Shown here in pieces: positions 8,261-17,547 of a stretch of 64,000 nucleotides of DNA. Source of the DNA: Kangiellaceae bacterium (GTDB lineage Bacteria > Pseudomonadota > Gammaproteobacteria > Enterobacterales > Kangiellaceae); the NCBI GenBank assembly GCA_013373015.1, contig JABXIQ010000029.1, forward strand, positions 1-64,000, written 5' to 3'. Position 1 is the stretch's first letter. The number at the start of each line of letters is the position of its first letter. The notes beneath the pieces were generated by a model. It saw nothing but the letters and a program-made list of their open reading frames with translations, ran no database searches and was not told the origin of the DNA. A program made the translations under genes and the position numbers.

Positions 8261-9229
8261 CTAGGCACGATCCGCTGGGAAAGCGATAACCTGCTCGATA
8301 TGTTTGGCTTCGAGCAGGATCATCATCAATCGATCAACTCCTAGCGCCACACCTGCACAATCGGGCAGCCCATGTCGTAAGGCATCAATGAAATAGTGAT
8401 CGATGGCTATCGCTTCCAAGTTATTGGTTTCGCGCCACTGATTATCTGCTTCAAAACGTTCAAGTTGCAGTTCAGCATCGATCAGTTCATAAAAGCCATT
8501 GGCTAACTCTACACCTTGCCAATACACCTCAAAACGCTTTGCTACTCGCGGATCTTGCTCATTTAATCGAGCTAAAGCTGCTTGGCTGGCTGGGAAGTCA
8601 TAAATAAAAGCTACTGATTGATGACCATCAGTTTCTAACCCAAGATGCGGTTCAATTTTAGCTTCAAATAACAAACTTAGATAATCATCACGCTCAAGAT
8701 CCTGCGGCAAGTCACCCAACATTTGCTCAGCCAAAACCTTTAAATCAGTATCTAAAATAGCCAAAGGATCAATCTGCAAAAACTGCTCAAAAACTTGCTG
8801 ATAAGAAAAATCCACTCGCTCAAGGTTAGGCTTTAACATTGAAAGCAAAGCAAACACATCATCCATCAGCGCTCGATCATCAAAACCAACTCGATACCAC
8901 TCCAACATGGTGAACTCTGGATTATGCCGACGCCCGACTTCATCTTGACGAAATGCTTTACAGATCTGATAAATATCACCGGAGCCAGAAGCCAATAAAC
9001 GCTTCATCGCATACTCAGGCGATGTCTGTAAAAAACCTTTATTATCAATGCCTTGACTAAAATTATTGCTGATCAAAGAACGCATATAGCGATCTGTCAC
9101 CCCATGCGAACACAATAATGGTGTCTCAACTTCTACAACCTTTTGTTTGGTAAAATAGTCACGGATCTGAGCCAGAATATGCGCTCGAGCTTTAAGGTTT
9201 TCGGTTGAGGTGGTGGGTTGCCAATTCAT
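8261..9229 (-). CDS. epmA: EF-P (R)-beta-lysine ligase EpmA (PoxA/GenX)
   Basis: A 322-residue class II lysyl-tRNA-synthetase paralogue lacking the anticodon-binding domain. It has motif 2 (FRQDEVGRRHNPEFTMLEWY) and motif 3 (GVALGVDRLMM). EpmA activates (R)-beta-lysine and attaches it to the conserved lysine of elongation factor P. The efp and epmB genes lie upstream within 3 kb, so the whole modification module except the hydroxylase EpmC is in this window. Length matches the family (about 325). Confidence 0.95.
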   Translation of the reverse strand: MNWQPTTSTENLKARAHILAQIRDYFTKQKVVEVETPLLCSHGVTDRYMRSLISNNFSQGIDNKGFLQTSPEYAMKRLLASGSGDIYQICKAFRQDEVGRRHNPEFTMLEWYRVGFDDRALMDDVFALLSMLKPNLERVDFSYQQVFEQFLQIDPLAILDTDLKVLAEQMLGDLPQDLERDDYLSLLFEAKIEPHLGLETDGHQSVAFIYDFPASQAALARLNEQDPRVAKRFEVYWQGVELANGFYELIDAELQLERFEADNQWRETNNLEAIAIDHYFIDALRHGLPDCAGVALGVDRLMMILLEAKHIEQVIAFPADRA

Positions 9230-9597
9230 AGAAATGATAGTTTAGTTGCGTTCATTTCTTTGCCCGCGCAAAGAAACGAACCAAAGAAAAGCACCCCAAT
9301 GTTTGGCCATTCTGCAAATGGCTTCCCTCATCAAAACATCAAACTTAACGCATCGAAAAAAACGTGTTCCCGACACGATTTTTTATATCGCCTCATCCAT
9401 GATGCGATTGCTATTTGATATTTTTCTTCGGCTACACATTATGGGGAATGGAGTTACATGCTTATCCAACATTAAATACTTAACGCTGGAAAAATTGGTT
9501 TAGGTGCGGCGAATGATAAATTTTTAAGCGGAGTTTACTAAAGTAAATAAGCATTCAAAATTTATCATTCAACAAAGCATAAGCCAATTTTAACCAG
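9230..9597. other. Gap between epmA and efp: repeat-like DNA and nested palindrome
   Basis: 368 bp. The epmA-proximal part carries a TTCTTTG...CAAAGAAACGAACCAAAGAAA pattern of the kind I have seen dispersed in proteobacterial genomes; short frames across it (9218-9503) look spurious. The efp-proximal part is a three-layer palindrome (9491-9591), annotated separately. Confidence 0.55.
9491..9591 (-). repeat. Three-layer nested palindrome downstream of efp
   Basis: Outer arms AAAATTGG/CCAATTTT (9491-9498, 9584-9591), middle arms of 14 bp (GAATGATAAATTTT 9511-9524, AAAATTTATCATTC 9557-9570), inner arms TTTACT/AGTAAA (9534-9539, 9542-9547), all perfect and co-axial. It begins 7 bp after the efp stop codon. 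It could fold as a long RNA hairpin at the end of the efp transcript, and could be a dispersed repeat element. Confidence 0.7.
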
Positions 9598-10161
9598 TTA
9601 AGCGCGTGAAACGTACTCGCCTGTGCGCGTATCGATTTTCAACTTGTCACCAATATTCACAAACAAAGGCACGCGAACTGCTGCGCCTGTGTGCATGGTT
9701 GCGGCTTTTGAGCCACCGCCACTAGTGTCGCCTTTTAGGCCTGGGTCGGTGTCGGTAACTTCTAACACTACGAAGTTTGGCGGTGTGACTTGGATTGGAT
9801 TGCCATTCCATAAGGTGATCAAGCATTTATCATTTTCGATCAAGTATTTAGCGTTATCGCCTACTGCGTTAGTGTCAGCGGAAACTTGTTCAAAGGTATT
9901 AGAATCCATGAAATACCAGAACTCACCATCGGTGTATAAATACTCCATATCGGTATCCATCACGTCGGCAGTTTCTAACGACTCACCTGATTTGAAAGTT
10001 TTTTCGACGGTGCGGCCTGTTAGCAAGTATAATACTTTGGTTTTACTGAACGCTTGGCCTTTGCCTGGGCGAACAAACTGGTTATCAATTACTGTACATG
10101 GCTCACCATCTAACATTAATTTGGTGCCATTGCGTATATCATTTGTGGTAATGGTTCCCAT
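9598..10161 (-). CDS. efp: Elongation factor P
   Basis: A 188-residue protein, the standard EF-P length, starting at ATG 10161 ([19 protein letters not shown]) with GAGGAA 5 nt upstream; the open frame extends further 5' but that part has no EF-P homology. EF-P enters the ribosomal E site and relieves stalling at consecutive prolines. The modified lysine is present in the loop [10 protein letters not shown], consistent with beta-lysylation by EpmA/EpmB encoded on either side. The C-terminal OB domain ends with [12 protein letters not shown]. Confidence 0.97.
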   Translation of the reverse strand: MGTITTNDIRNGTKLMLDGEPCTVIDNQFVRPGKGQAFSKTKVLYLLTGRTVEKTFKSGESLETADVMDTDMEYLYTDGEFWYFMDSNTFEQVSADTNAVGDNAKYLIENDKCLITLWNGNPIQVTPPNFVVLEVTDTDPGLKGDTSGGGSKAATMHTGAAVRVPLFVNIGDKLKIDTRTGEYVSRA

Positions 10162-10218
10162 GGGTTCCTCTATATACTTTATAAATTCATAAGCTTTTAA
10201 GTGCTTATCAACAAAATT

Positions 10219-11262
10219 ATGATTCAAAACGTGCAAATTCTACCTCGAAACGAGGCATATTGGCAGGAAAATGAGTGGAAAAAATTGCTCTCTAGTGCAA
10301 TTTCTTCGCCAATTGAGTTGTTGCAACTGCTTGAAATTGATATTGATACGCTTCCCTACACCATTGATGTTGAGCAACAATTTGCTCAACGGGTGCCGAT
10401 TCCTTTTGTTGAACGTATGCAAAAAGGTAATCCTTATGATCCTTTATTATTGCAAATCTTGCCATTATCTGAGGAAAATCAGAAGGTTAGCGGATTTGTC
10501 AGCGACCCATTACAAGAGCATGAAGGTGCAAGCCCTGGTTTATTGCATAAATATAACAGCCGAGTGTTGATGATGTTAGCCACCAGTTGTGCGATTAATT
10601 GCCGCTATTGTTTTCGCCGCGAATTTCCCTATAGCAAACATAATGCGGGTAAAGCGGGGTGGCGAGAAGCCTTTTCGTATATTGCAGAGCATTCTGAAAT
10701 CAATGAAGTGATCTTAAGCGGCGGTGATCCGCTGATGGTTAAAGATAGCTACTTGCAGGAATTTGTTGAGCAACTGGAAGGCATTAAGCACGTCAAACGC
10801 TTGCGTATTCATACACGCCTACCTTTAGTGATCCCGCAAAGAGTCACCCAGCAATTAGTCGAAATTTTATCGAAAACACGCCTGCAGTCGGTTGTAGTCA
10901 TGCACATTAATCACCCACAAGAGATTGATTTATCAGTAAAAAAAGCTATGCATCGACTTAATTCAGCTGGAGTAACTCTGCTCAATCAAAGTGTCTTGCT
11001 TAACAATATCAACGATGATGTTGATACTCTGGCTAGGCTCAGCGAAGCCTTATTTGACTGCAATATCCTACCTTATTACCTTCATTTACTGGATCGTGTT
11101 TCAGGTGTTCACCACTTTGAAGTTACCGAACAAAACGCAGTTCAGATCATGCAAGATCTTCAAACCAAACTAGCAGGTTTTTTGGTACCTAAACTAGTCC
11201 GTGAGCAAGCGGGAAAGTCCAGTAAAAGCCTTATTGACCTTAATGTGAACCACTCAGAATAA
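10219..11262 (+). CDS. epmB: EF-P lysine 2,3-aminomutase EpmB (YjeK)
   Basis: A radical SAM, PLP-dependent enzyme of about 347 residues that converts (S)-alpha-lysine to (R)-beta-lysine for EF-P modification. The cluster motif [15 protein letters not shown] and the downstream LSGGDPLM segment are intact. I choose ATG 10219 because [15 protein letters not shown] aligns with known N-termini; a GTG at 10201 in the same frame is an alternative. It is transcribed divergently from efp with only about 57 bp between the two starts, so their promoters overlap or face each other. Confidence 0.93.
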   Translation: MIQNVQILPRNEAYWQENEWKKLLSSAISSPIELLQLLEIDIDTLPYTIDVEQQFAQRVPIPFVERMQKGNPYDPLLLQILPLSEENQKVSGFVSDPLQEHEGASPGLLHKYNSRVLMMLATSCAINCRYCFRREFPYSKHNAGKAGWREAFSYIAEHSEINEVILSGGDPLMVKDSYLQEFVEQLEGIKHVKRLRIHTRLPLVIPQRVTQQLVEILSKTRLQSVVVMHINHPQEIDLSVKKAMHRLNSAGVTLLNQSVLLNNINDDVDTLARLSEALFDCNILPYYLHLLDRVSGVHHFEVTEQNAVQIMQDLQTKLAGFLVPKLVREQAGKSSKSLIDLNVNHSE

Positions 11263-11353
11263 TCAATAACTTAGTGAGAAAATTGCTAGCAATAGCTGGG
11301 AGTATTCGCTAATATATTGATTAGATGGGCAAGTATTAACTAAGGAGATTGGG

Positions 11354-13141
11354 GTGGCCTTAACTCAAGGAAAATTGGGTTTAACGGTACGAGTCAAAAA
11401 TGACGTCATGATTGCCGATATACCAGCGGACGTAAAATCTGCGCTGCGCTGGATTGAAGATCTGCCAGTTGCCGACATGGGCGAAACCGCGTCCAAGGTT
11501 TTTCATTACCTATACGATCTCAACCAATCACCTTTACACCCTAAGATTCGTTTACAAATTTTAGAATCGTTACAACCTACTTGCAAACTGCTTAATGAAT
11601 CATTATCGGAAGTTTATGTTCACAGCCCATTAAAATATTCGCACAAGTTACAATCGGCTTCTGAATTAGTTCACGCCTTAGCTTCGGAGCAAGTGTTTGG
11701 TTTTAATGCGGTTATTGAAGATCTAGCAGGCGATCCGCAGCTCGCTGAAAAATATCATAAAACCATATTCCCAGCAGCGTGTGCCAACGCCATTCATGGA
11801 CAAGGCTTGATCCAATTACAACGTTATCAACTGTATAAATCGATCGGCTCAAAGTTATGGCGCCAGCAAAATATTATTTATAAACTTGCCGAGCAGCATG
11901 GTTTCTTAGATCAAAAGCTCAAAAAAGGCACCTCGGATCTTGGCAGTATCAAAAAGCAATTGCTCATCAACTTAGCTTTATCACTGACCAACCCCTATCA
12001 GATGAAGCATGGCCAAGCCAATGACGCTTATGCCGCTTTATTAGAGCTCGCTGACTTTGTCGAACTTACGACATCGATCAATTCGCAAACTTTATTTGCT
12101 TACACGCCTGATAGTGAAATTCCGCCACAACCCAGTAATGCCATTGACCAAAAAGCTCACAAGTGGTTCGGCATTGATTTGAGCAAAGTTATTGAAATGC
12201 TTGAAAAAAGCATGATGCAAAGTGGTGGCGGTTTCTTGAGTATGTTCAAAAAAACTGTCGAAATCGAATTGGACGATGAACTCAAAAATCATATTTTAAC
12301 CAATTGGAACACCATAAAAACACGTAATTTTATTCGCGTTAATTCTGATCAGAGCACACAAGTTGCTATCGGAATGGCAGCATCTCATCACTTTTTGATT
12401 GAAAAGCATGGCGAGCAGTTGCATGAGCGTTTTTATGGCAAGAAAAAACCTGCTTTTCAAAGCAAACTGGAAGAATCTTCTTTACAATTGCAACATGAAG
12501 ATGACAGCCAACACAGTTTTGTCTGGAACCAAAAAGGTTCTAGTATGGGCGGCATCGGTGGCATTGGACAAAGTAAAACTAACGATGATGCTTTTGCTTC
12601 AATATACAAACCTCGTTCTTACGACGAAAAAAAGAAACAAAAAGAAGACCATCCGTTCAAAGAATTCAAAGCTAAAGCTAAATACGAGTGGATTCATGGT
12701 ATTGTGAAAGATGTCAGCCCTGCGGGGTTTTGTTTGGCTTTTGAACAAGCACCTTCTCAACATACTGAAAGCAATGAATTAATCACCATTAAGAACATGA
12801 AAAACGGTCAAGAGCAATACAATCTAGGCTTGATCCGATGGAATCGCTGGCGCAGTGATGATATTTTCTTGATAGGGATTGAGCTTATTTCGCCACAAGC
12901 CACTCCAATTCGAGCAACTTTGGACTGGGACTATGCTAAACCCGCTTACCATCATAATGGCTTGCTGTTGCCCGACATGCCTAACGCAGGGATTGATGCG
13001 AGTATAATTTTACCGCCTCTGGGGTATCGTTCTGGACAAATAGTTGCGATCATGACCCCTGAACAAGAATATAAAATTGAGTTACAGAAGAAAATTATTG
13101 AAACCGACAACTTTATTCAGTTTCAATATCAGCCCAAATAA
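11354..13141 (+). CDS. Unknown protein upstream of fimX (possible c-di-GMP/PilZ-related)
   Basis: A 595-residue soluble protein. I place the likely start at GTG 11354 (the ribosome site AAGGAGA is 6-11 nt upstream). The N-terminal about 330 residues are helical and Gln/Leu rich; the C-terminal about 170 residues (from YEWIHGIVKDVSPAGFCLAF) look like a beta-barrel of PilZ type with the pattern 'V-D-x-S-P-x-G', and a further domain ends with FIQFQYQPK. In P. aeruginosa a hypothetical gene occupies the same place beside fimX (PA4958, recalled, not searched). A role in c-di-GMP-dependent pilus control is inferred from context. Confidence 0.7.
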   Translation: MALTQGKLGLTVRVKNDVMIADIPADVKSALRWIEDLPVADMGETASKVFHYLYDLNQSPLHPKIRLQILESLQPTCKLLNESLSEVYVHSPLKYSHKLQSASELVHALASEQVFGFNAVIEDLAGDPQLAEKYHKTIFPAACANAIHGQGLIQLQRYQLYKSIGSKLWRQQNIIYKLAEQHGFLDQKLKKGTSDLGSIKKQLLINLALSLTNPYQMKHGQANDAYAALLELADFVELTTSINSQTLFAYTPDSEIPPQPSNAIDQKAHKWFGIDLSKVIEMLEKSMMQSGGGFLSMFKKTVEIELDDELKNHILTNWNTIKTRNFIRVNSDQSTQVAIGMAASHHFLIEKHGEQLHERFYGKKKPAFQSKLEESSLQLQHEDDSQHSFVWNQKGSSMGGIGGIGQSKTNDDAFASIYKPRSYDEKKKQKEDHPFKEFKAKAKYEWIHGIVKDVSPAGFCLAFEQAPSQHTESNELITIKNMKNGQEQYNLGLIRWNRWRSDDIFLIGIELISPQATPIRATLDWDYAKPAYHHNGLLLPDMPNAGIDASIILPPLGYRSGQIVAIMTPEQEYKIELQKKIIETDNFIQFQYQPK

Positions 13142-13313
13142 GTGATTTAAGCGTTGGCGTGAAAGCAATTGAAAGTAATTAGCGCCAACTTGCTCATTGG
13201 CAAGCTCGTAAATTGTGTTAATCTGTTGAAAATATTGTAAAATCTGTGCTGTAGTTAAAGTTATTTCTCAGCAACTTCTATACCATTAGCATACCAAAAA
13301 AAGACCTACAAAG

Positions 13314-15386
13314 ATGATGAACAGCAAAGGCAACAAAAACCCTATTAACACCTTAATAATTTCAAATTCTGCAAACGACAGTGAGCAAATTGCTAGCCAT
13401 TTGAAAAATCAGGGGCTCGCTATTCGTCATACGGTTATTTCTAACAGCGAACAGCTGAAAGAAGCGGTCGATGAAAAGCAGTGGCAACAGGCTTTGTTTT
13501 TGAACGAACTGGATAATTTAACCGTACAACAAGCCTTAGCCATGTTGAAAACCCAGACAATCGCTGTACCAACTATTATGCTAAGCGAGTCTTATTCTGA
13601 AGAGTTTCGTTTTGATTGCTTAGCTAAAGGCGTTAAGGATTGCATTCCTAGCACAGCACTCGACCTACTTACTTTTGTGGTTAAGCGTGAGCAACTACTG
13701 GTTCAAGCACAGCAAGAATTAACATCGGCTAGCAAGCTTGTTTCCGAAACCAGCAAACGAAATGAGCTCTTGTTAGACAGCTCCAAAGACGCTATCGCTT
13801 ATATTCATGAAGGTATGCACATCTATACCAATCCGACCTATTTCGAACGCTTTGGTTATGATGAAGATGAAATTATCGTCATGACTATTATGGATATGAT
13901 TGCTGCTGAAGATACTCAAAAAGTCAAAGACTTACTTAAAGAACAGGCGCAAACCGGTGAAGAAGTGAGCCAAATCATGCGTGGCAAAACCGCTGATGGT
14001 GAAACTTTTGAAGCAAACTTCATTGTTTCTTCAGCAATTTACGACGATGAACACTGTGTTCAATTGCTAGTTCGAGAAGTAGCTGATAATGCAGAGTTAA
14101 TGCAAAAACTAAAAGAAGCCAGCGAAATCGATCAAATCACAGGAATATACAACCGCCCTGCATTCATGGACCGTTTGGAAAAAGCCGTAGAAAAATCTCG
14201 TGAAACAGGTTTAGACGCTTATCTAAACTTCATTGAAATCGATAAATTCAAAGATTATCGCTCTGAGTTCGGGCTTGCCGCTTGTGATGAATTACTTAAA
14301 GGTGTTGCTGATTGGTTAAAAGCCACTTGTGACAACCAATTTACCGCTGCTCGTATTAGCGATAGCAGCTTCGCAGTGTTAATTCCTCAAACAGATAGTT
14401 TGCCAAGTGAATTTGCAAAGAAATTGTTAGCTTCTATTGAGCAACAAATGTTTGAAATTAGTGGTCAAACAAAACGCATTACCGTCAGTATTGGTACAGT
14501 AACTTGTACTGACAATGACCTCACACCAAGCAAATTAATGGCTCACGCCACCAGCGTTGCTCACAAGGTTCAAGATAATGGCGGAAATGACTATAAAGTC
14601 TTTAACCCATCAATTGATAGCTTATTGAGTGACGAAGATAAAGCGGTTTATGATGAATTTGTAGAAGCGCGTGAAGCTGGCCATATGACACTCTTCTACC
14701 AGCCGATGATGAGCTTAAAAGGCAATCCATCGCAACAATACATGTGTTATTTACGCTATCAGAAAAAAGATGGTAGCTGGGGTTTGGCTCCAAGTATCTT
14801 CTCAGTGATGGAGCGTCTCGGTATTGATGCAGAAATTGATAAGATCACGCTTAAACACAGCCTTAAGGTATTAATGAAGGAAAAAGCAGAAGGAAAGTCA
14901 ACCCGCTTATTCTTAACCTTGAACCCGAATACCTTGTTAAATGATGATCTTCCACAATTACTTGAAGCCTCGATTGCAAAATCAGGCATCGACAAAGAGA
15001 AGCTGGTTTTCACCATTAATATTCAAAACGTAGCAACCTATCAGAAACGCGTTCTGGAGCTTAGAGAAGCATTCAACGAAAGAGGTTTACTGTTGTGTAT
15101 CTCTGGAGTCGATATCGAACATAATGAACTGATGGGTGCGATGAAATCAGATTATGTCACTTTTGCTGGAAGCTTGCTGGAAACGCTTAAAACGCAAGGG
15201 CCAGAGAAAGTAGTACCATTAGTTAATATTACGACTCAATCGGGTGCAAAGACCATTATTACTCAAATGGAAGATGCTTCAGCATTAGCGCAAATATGGC
15301 CACTGGGCATTGATTTCGCTATGGGCAACTATGTTTCAAAGCCCGTTTCTAAACTCAATTACGATTTTGCAGCGAGTGATTTTTAA
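13314..15386 (+). CDS. fimX: FimX-like degenerate REC-PAS-GGDEF-EAL protein
   Basis: A 690-residue protein, the same length as FimX of P. aeruginosa (691). Order: REC-like fold (about 12-130) without a clear phosphoacceptor; coiled linker; PAS (about 150-265); GGDEF (about 275-440) whose active site reads SDSSF; EAL (about 445-690) whose EAL position is MCY in QQYMCYLRYQ. Both enzymatic motifs are lost, as in FimX, which instead binds c-di-GMP at the EAL domain and controls type IV pilus assembly through PilB and PilZ. The position between a PA4958-like gene and serB also matches. Its 3' end overlaps serB by 32 bp, convergently. Confidence 0.85.
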   Translation: MMNSKGNKNPINTLIISNSANDSEQIASHLKNQGLAIRHTVISNSEQLKEAVDEKQWQQALFLNELDNLTVQQALAMLKTQTIAVPTIMLSESYSEEFRFDCLAKGVKDCIPSTALDLLTFVVKREQLLVQAQQELTSASKLVSETSKRNELLLDSSKDAIAYIHEGMHIYTNPTYFERFGYDEDEIIVMTIMDMIAAEDTQKVKDLLKEQAQTGEEVSQIMRGKTADGETFEANFIVSSAIYDDEHCVQLLVREVADNAELMQKLKEASEIDQITGIYNRPAFMDRLEKAVEKSRETGLDAYLNFIEIDKFKDYRSEFGLAACDELLKGVADWLKATCDNQFTAARISDSSFAVLIPQTDSLPSEFAKKLLASIEQQMFEISGQTKRITVSIGTVTCTDNDLTPSKLMAHATSVAHKVQDNGGNDYKVFNPSIDSLLSDEDKAVYDEFVEAREAGHMTLFYQPMMSLKGNPSQQYMCYLRYQKKDGSWGLAPSIFSVMERLGIDAEIDKITLKHSLKVLMKEKAEGKSTRLFLTLNPNTLLNDDLPQLLEASIAKSGIDKEKLVFTINIQNVATYQKRVLELREAFNERGLLLCISGVDIEHNELMGAMKSDYVTFAGSLLETLKTQGPEKVVPLVNITTQSGAKTIITQMEDASALAQIWPLGIDFAMGNYVSKPVSKLNYDFAASDF

Positions 15387-16272
15387 TCGCTGCAAATAAG
15401 TCAATAAGACTGTCCATTTCACCATAACGGATCACGCAATCAGCCTGTTCATTGACCGCAGGCTTTGCTTTATAGGCTATCCCAAGTCCAGCCTCTTGCA
15501 ACATCAACAGATCATTAGCACCATCACCAATCGCTACTGTTTGCATCTTGCCTAAATGCCTTTTATCACGCCATCTACGTAAACTTTCAGCTTTAACCTG
15601 CGCATTCACAATAGGCAGCGTCACCTCTCCTGTTAGCACCTCGTTATCATCTAGCAAGTTATTAGCATGGATTTCTGCAAAAGGAATCTGGCGAGCCAAA
15701 TGTTTCGCAAAAGGAGTAAAACCGCCTGAAGCAATACACACATCTCCCTCAGCGGCTAAGATTGAGTGACAAAACCGCTCTACCCCAGGATTGAAATTTA
15801 GTTGAAGCTTTACCTGTTCAATAGCTGTCAGTGGTAGTCCCTTAAGCAAAGCAACACGTTGAATAAGGCTTTGATTGAAGTCCAATTCCCCTCGCATAGC
15901 TGCTTCTGTCACGCTGGATATTTGTGCTTTCACTTGAGCCTGCTCACCCAGTTGATCAATCACTTCGATAGGGATCAAGGTTGAATCCATATCAAAAACC
16001 ACAAGCTTTGGCTCCAACTGAGCTTGCTGATCAGTCAAAAGACAATAGTCAAATGCTAAATCCTGAGCCATTTGCGCAATAGCAGTTCGTAATTGTTTTG
16101 TACTTGTGACGGTTAGACGACATTTCAAAAAATCTTGAGTATGCTCAAATCTCAATGTTTCAACAGTCAGCTCAGGATTATTGAGTGCTTGTTGTAATGC
16201 CTGCTCTAAGGATACTGTCAAAGTAGAAATATTTGACCGAAAATTAAATAAAAAAAGTTGTAACTGCTTCAT
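15355..16272 (-). CDS. serB: Phosphoserine phosphatase
   Basis: A 305-residue HAD hydrolase that makes L-serine from phosphoserine, the last step of serine synthesis. Motif I is DMDSTLIPIE, motif II lies in CIASGGFTPFA and motif III in AIGDGANDLLMLQEAG. The N-terminal about 90 residues form the ACT-like regulatory part. It is convergent with the FimX-like gene; the two reading frames overlap by 32 bp at their 3' ends. Length and motif layout are normal. Confidence 0.95.
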   Translation of the reverse strand: MKQLQLFLFNFRSNISTLTVSLEQALQQALNNPELTVETLRFEHTQDFLKCRLTVTSTKQLRTAIAQMAQDLAFDYCLLTDQQAQLEPKLVVFDMDSTLIPIEVIDQLGEQAQVKAQISSVTEAAMRGELDFNQSLIQRVALLKGLPLTAIEQVKLQLNFNPGVERFCHSILAAEGDVCIASGGFTPFAKHLARQIPFAEIHANNLLDDNEVLTGEVTLPIVNAQVKAESLRRWRDKRHLGKMQTVAIGDGANDLLMLQEAGLGIAYKAKPAVNEQADCVIRYGEMDSLIDLFAAIKNHSLQNRN

Positions 16273-16400
16273 GGTTACTCAAGGTCCCGAAAAGATTATT
16301 AAAGAATGCAACTTAGCACGAAAAAGAGCTTATAAATCCCATACACCAGCTTGATAAATCTGTGTTATATTAACTTCAAAGTAAAGTGCATTGTAAACCA

Positions 16401-17522
16401 ATGGCAAGCGATAATAATATTATTTCACAATTTTTTCGCAAAACATCTGTCCGACTGCTGTTATTTTCAGCAATGGTTTTGTTTCTTGCCAGTTTTTTTA
16501 TTAATCTTTGGCTCAACTATCATAACCAACTACAACGCCAATCATTTCTAAGCCAGTACAGTCACTCAATAGTCAATGCTGCTGCCAGTCAACTAGGTAA
16601 CTTAATCGCCAATAATGATTATGACGCGCTTAATTCAGTTGCATATGATTTATTTCAGCAAGAAGAAATTGCAAAAGCCGCTATTTATCAAAAAGATGGT
16701 ACTTTAATTGTTCAACATAGCGATAATAGCATAGGCAAAAAAACCTTATCCGTTGTCGCTGACATTGCCTTCAGTGAGCAGAAACAAGGCTACCTAATTT
16801 TGGATTTCTCTGAACAAAAAATTGCCCCTTTCGTTCAACAGTTGCCTTCCCACCAGTTTATGATTTGGTTAATTTCTGGCTTAATTTGGGGTTTAATGTT
16901 TGTTATTTTTACCGCAAAAACCATACCTAATTTTATTAACTGGTTTAAGCCCAGCCAGCCGATAATCAAAGCACAGCCCAAGTTTGAAAGCCAGTTACTA
17001 AAACAGCTTCTTAAACGCAACTTACAGCATAAGCAATCAAATACTCATCAAGATCTATTAGCCATTAAAGCGGATTGGTCAAAACTGGATAATCGCCGTA
17101 ATAATCAATTGGTTCAGTTATTTAACCGTTGGTTAGCACCGAACGACTGCTATGCAAAAACCATGAAACAACAATTACTTATTTTAGGGATCAATCAAAC
17201 AATAAATGATGCCTTTCTGACTCAAATAAGAATCCTTCGCTGGGCTCTCGAGGAGCTCAAACTCTCGCCCACTATCTTGCTGCATACCACAGATATTAGT
17301 AGCGATATTTATCAAACTTATTTCCAAGTCATTGAACCTGGGATTTGGCTCGAACAGCACTTAAATGAATTGAATACGTTTGAAATAGACAGAACAATAG
17401 AGTTAGAAATTGATCATGACAATCAACAGGCTCCCGATCTACTGGAACTGAGTTTACTGAAACCGCTAAACGCCCAACAACGAACAGCCATTGAGCGCCA
17501 AGTACGATTTTTAATAAACTAG
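16401..17522 (+). CDS. AhpA-like inner-membrane protein
   Basis: A protein of about 373 residues with one N-terminal membrane segment (LLLFSAMVLFLASFFINL), a periplasmic region of about 120 residues, a second membrane segment (FMIWLISGLIWGLMFVIFTA) and a helical cytoplasmic tail. This layout and the location between serB and parC match the membrane protein named AhpA in pseudomonads; the function there is not well defined. Start ATG 16401 is preferred over GTG 16386; neither has a strong ribosome site. Base composition is more AT-rich than the neighbouring parC. Confidence 0.7.
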   Translation: MASDNNIISQFFRKTSVRLLLFSAMVLFLASFFINLWLNYHNQLQRQSFLSQYSHSIVNAAASQLGNLIANNDYDALNSVAYDLFQQEEIAKAAIYQKDGTLIVQHSDNSIGKKTLSVVADIAFSEQKQGYLILDFSEQKIAPFVQQLPSHQFMIWLISGLIWGLMFVIFTAKTIPNFINWFKPSQPIIKAQPKFESQLLKQLLKRNLQHKQSNTHQDLLAIKADWSKLDNRRNNQLVQLFNRWLAPNDCYAKTMKQQLLILGINQTINDAFLTQIRILRWALEELKLSPTILLHTTDISSDIYQTYFQVIEPGIWLEQHLNELNTFEIDRTIELEIDHDNQQAPDLLELSLLKPLNAQQRTAIERQVRFLIN

Positions 17523-17526
17523 CGGC

Positions 17527-17547
17527 CCCAAAAGTCTAACTTTTGGG
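17527..17547. terminator. Hairpin at the AhpA-like/parC 3' junction
   Basis: CCCAAAAGT and ACTTTTGGG form a perfect 9-bp stem between the convergent stops at 17522 and 17536 and reach into the last parC codons. No T-run follows on either strand, so termination is uncertain. Confidence 0.3.

Noticed and set aside
9218..9503. Two plus-strand frames (66 and 85 codons) in the epmA-efp gap
   Set aside because: They run over the CAAAGAAACGAACC-type repeat that often produces spurious frames, and have no supporting ribosome site or homology.
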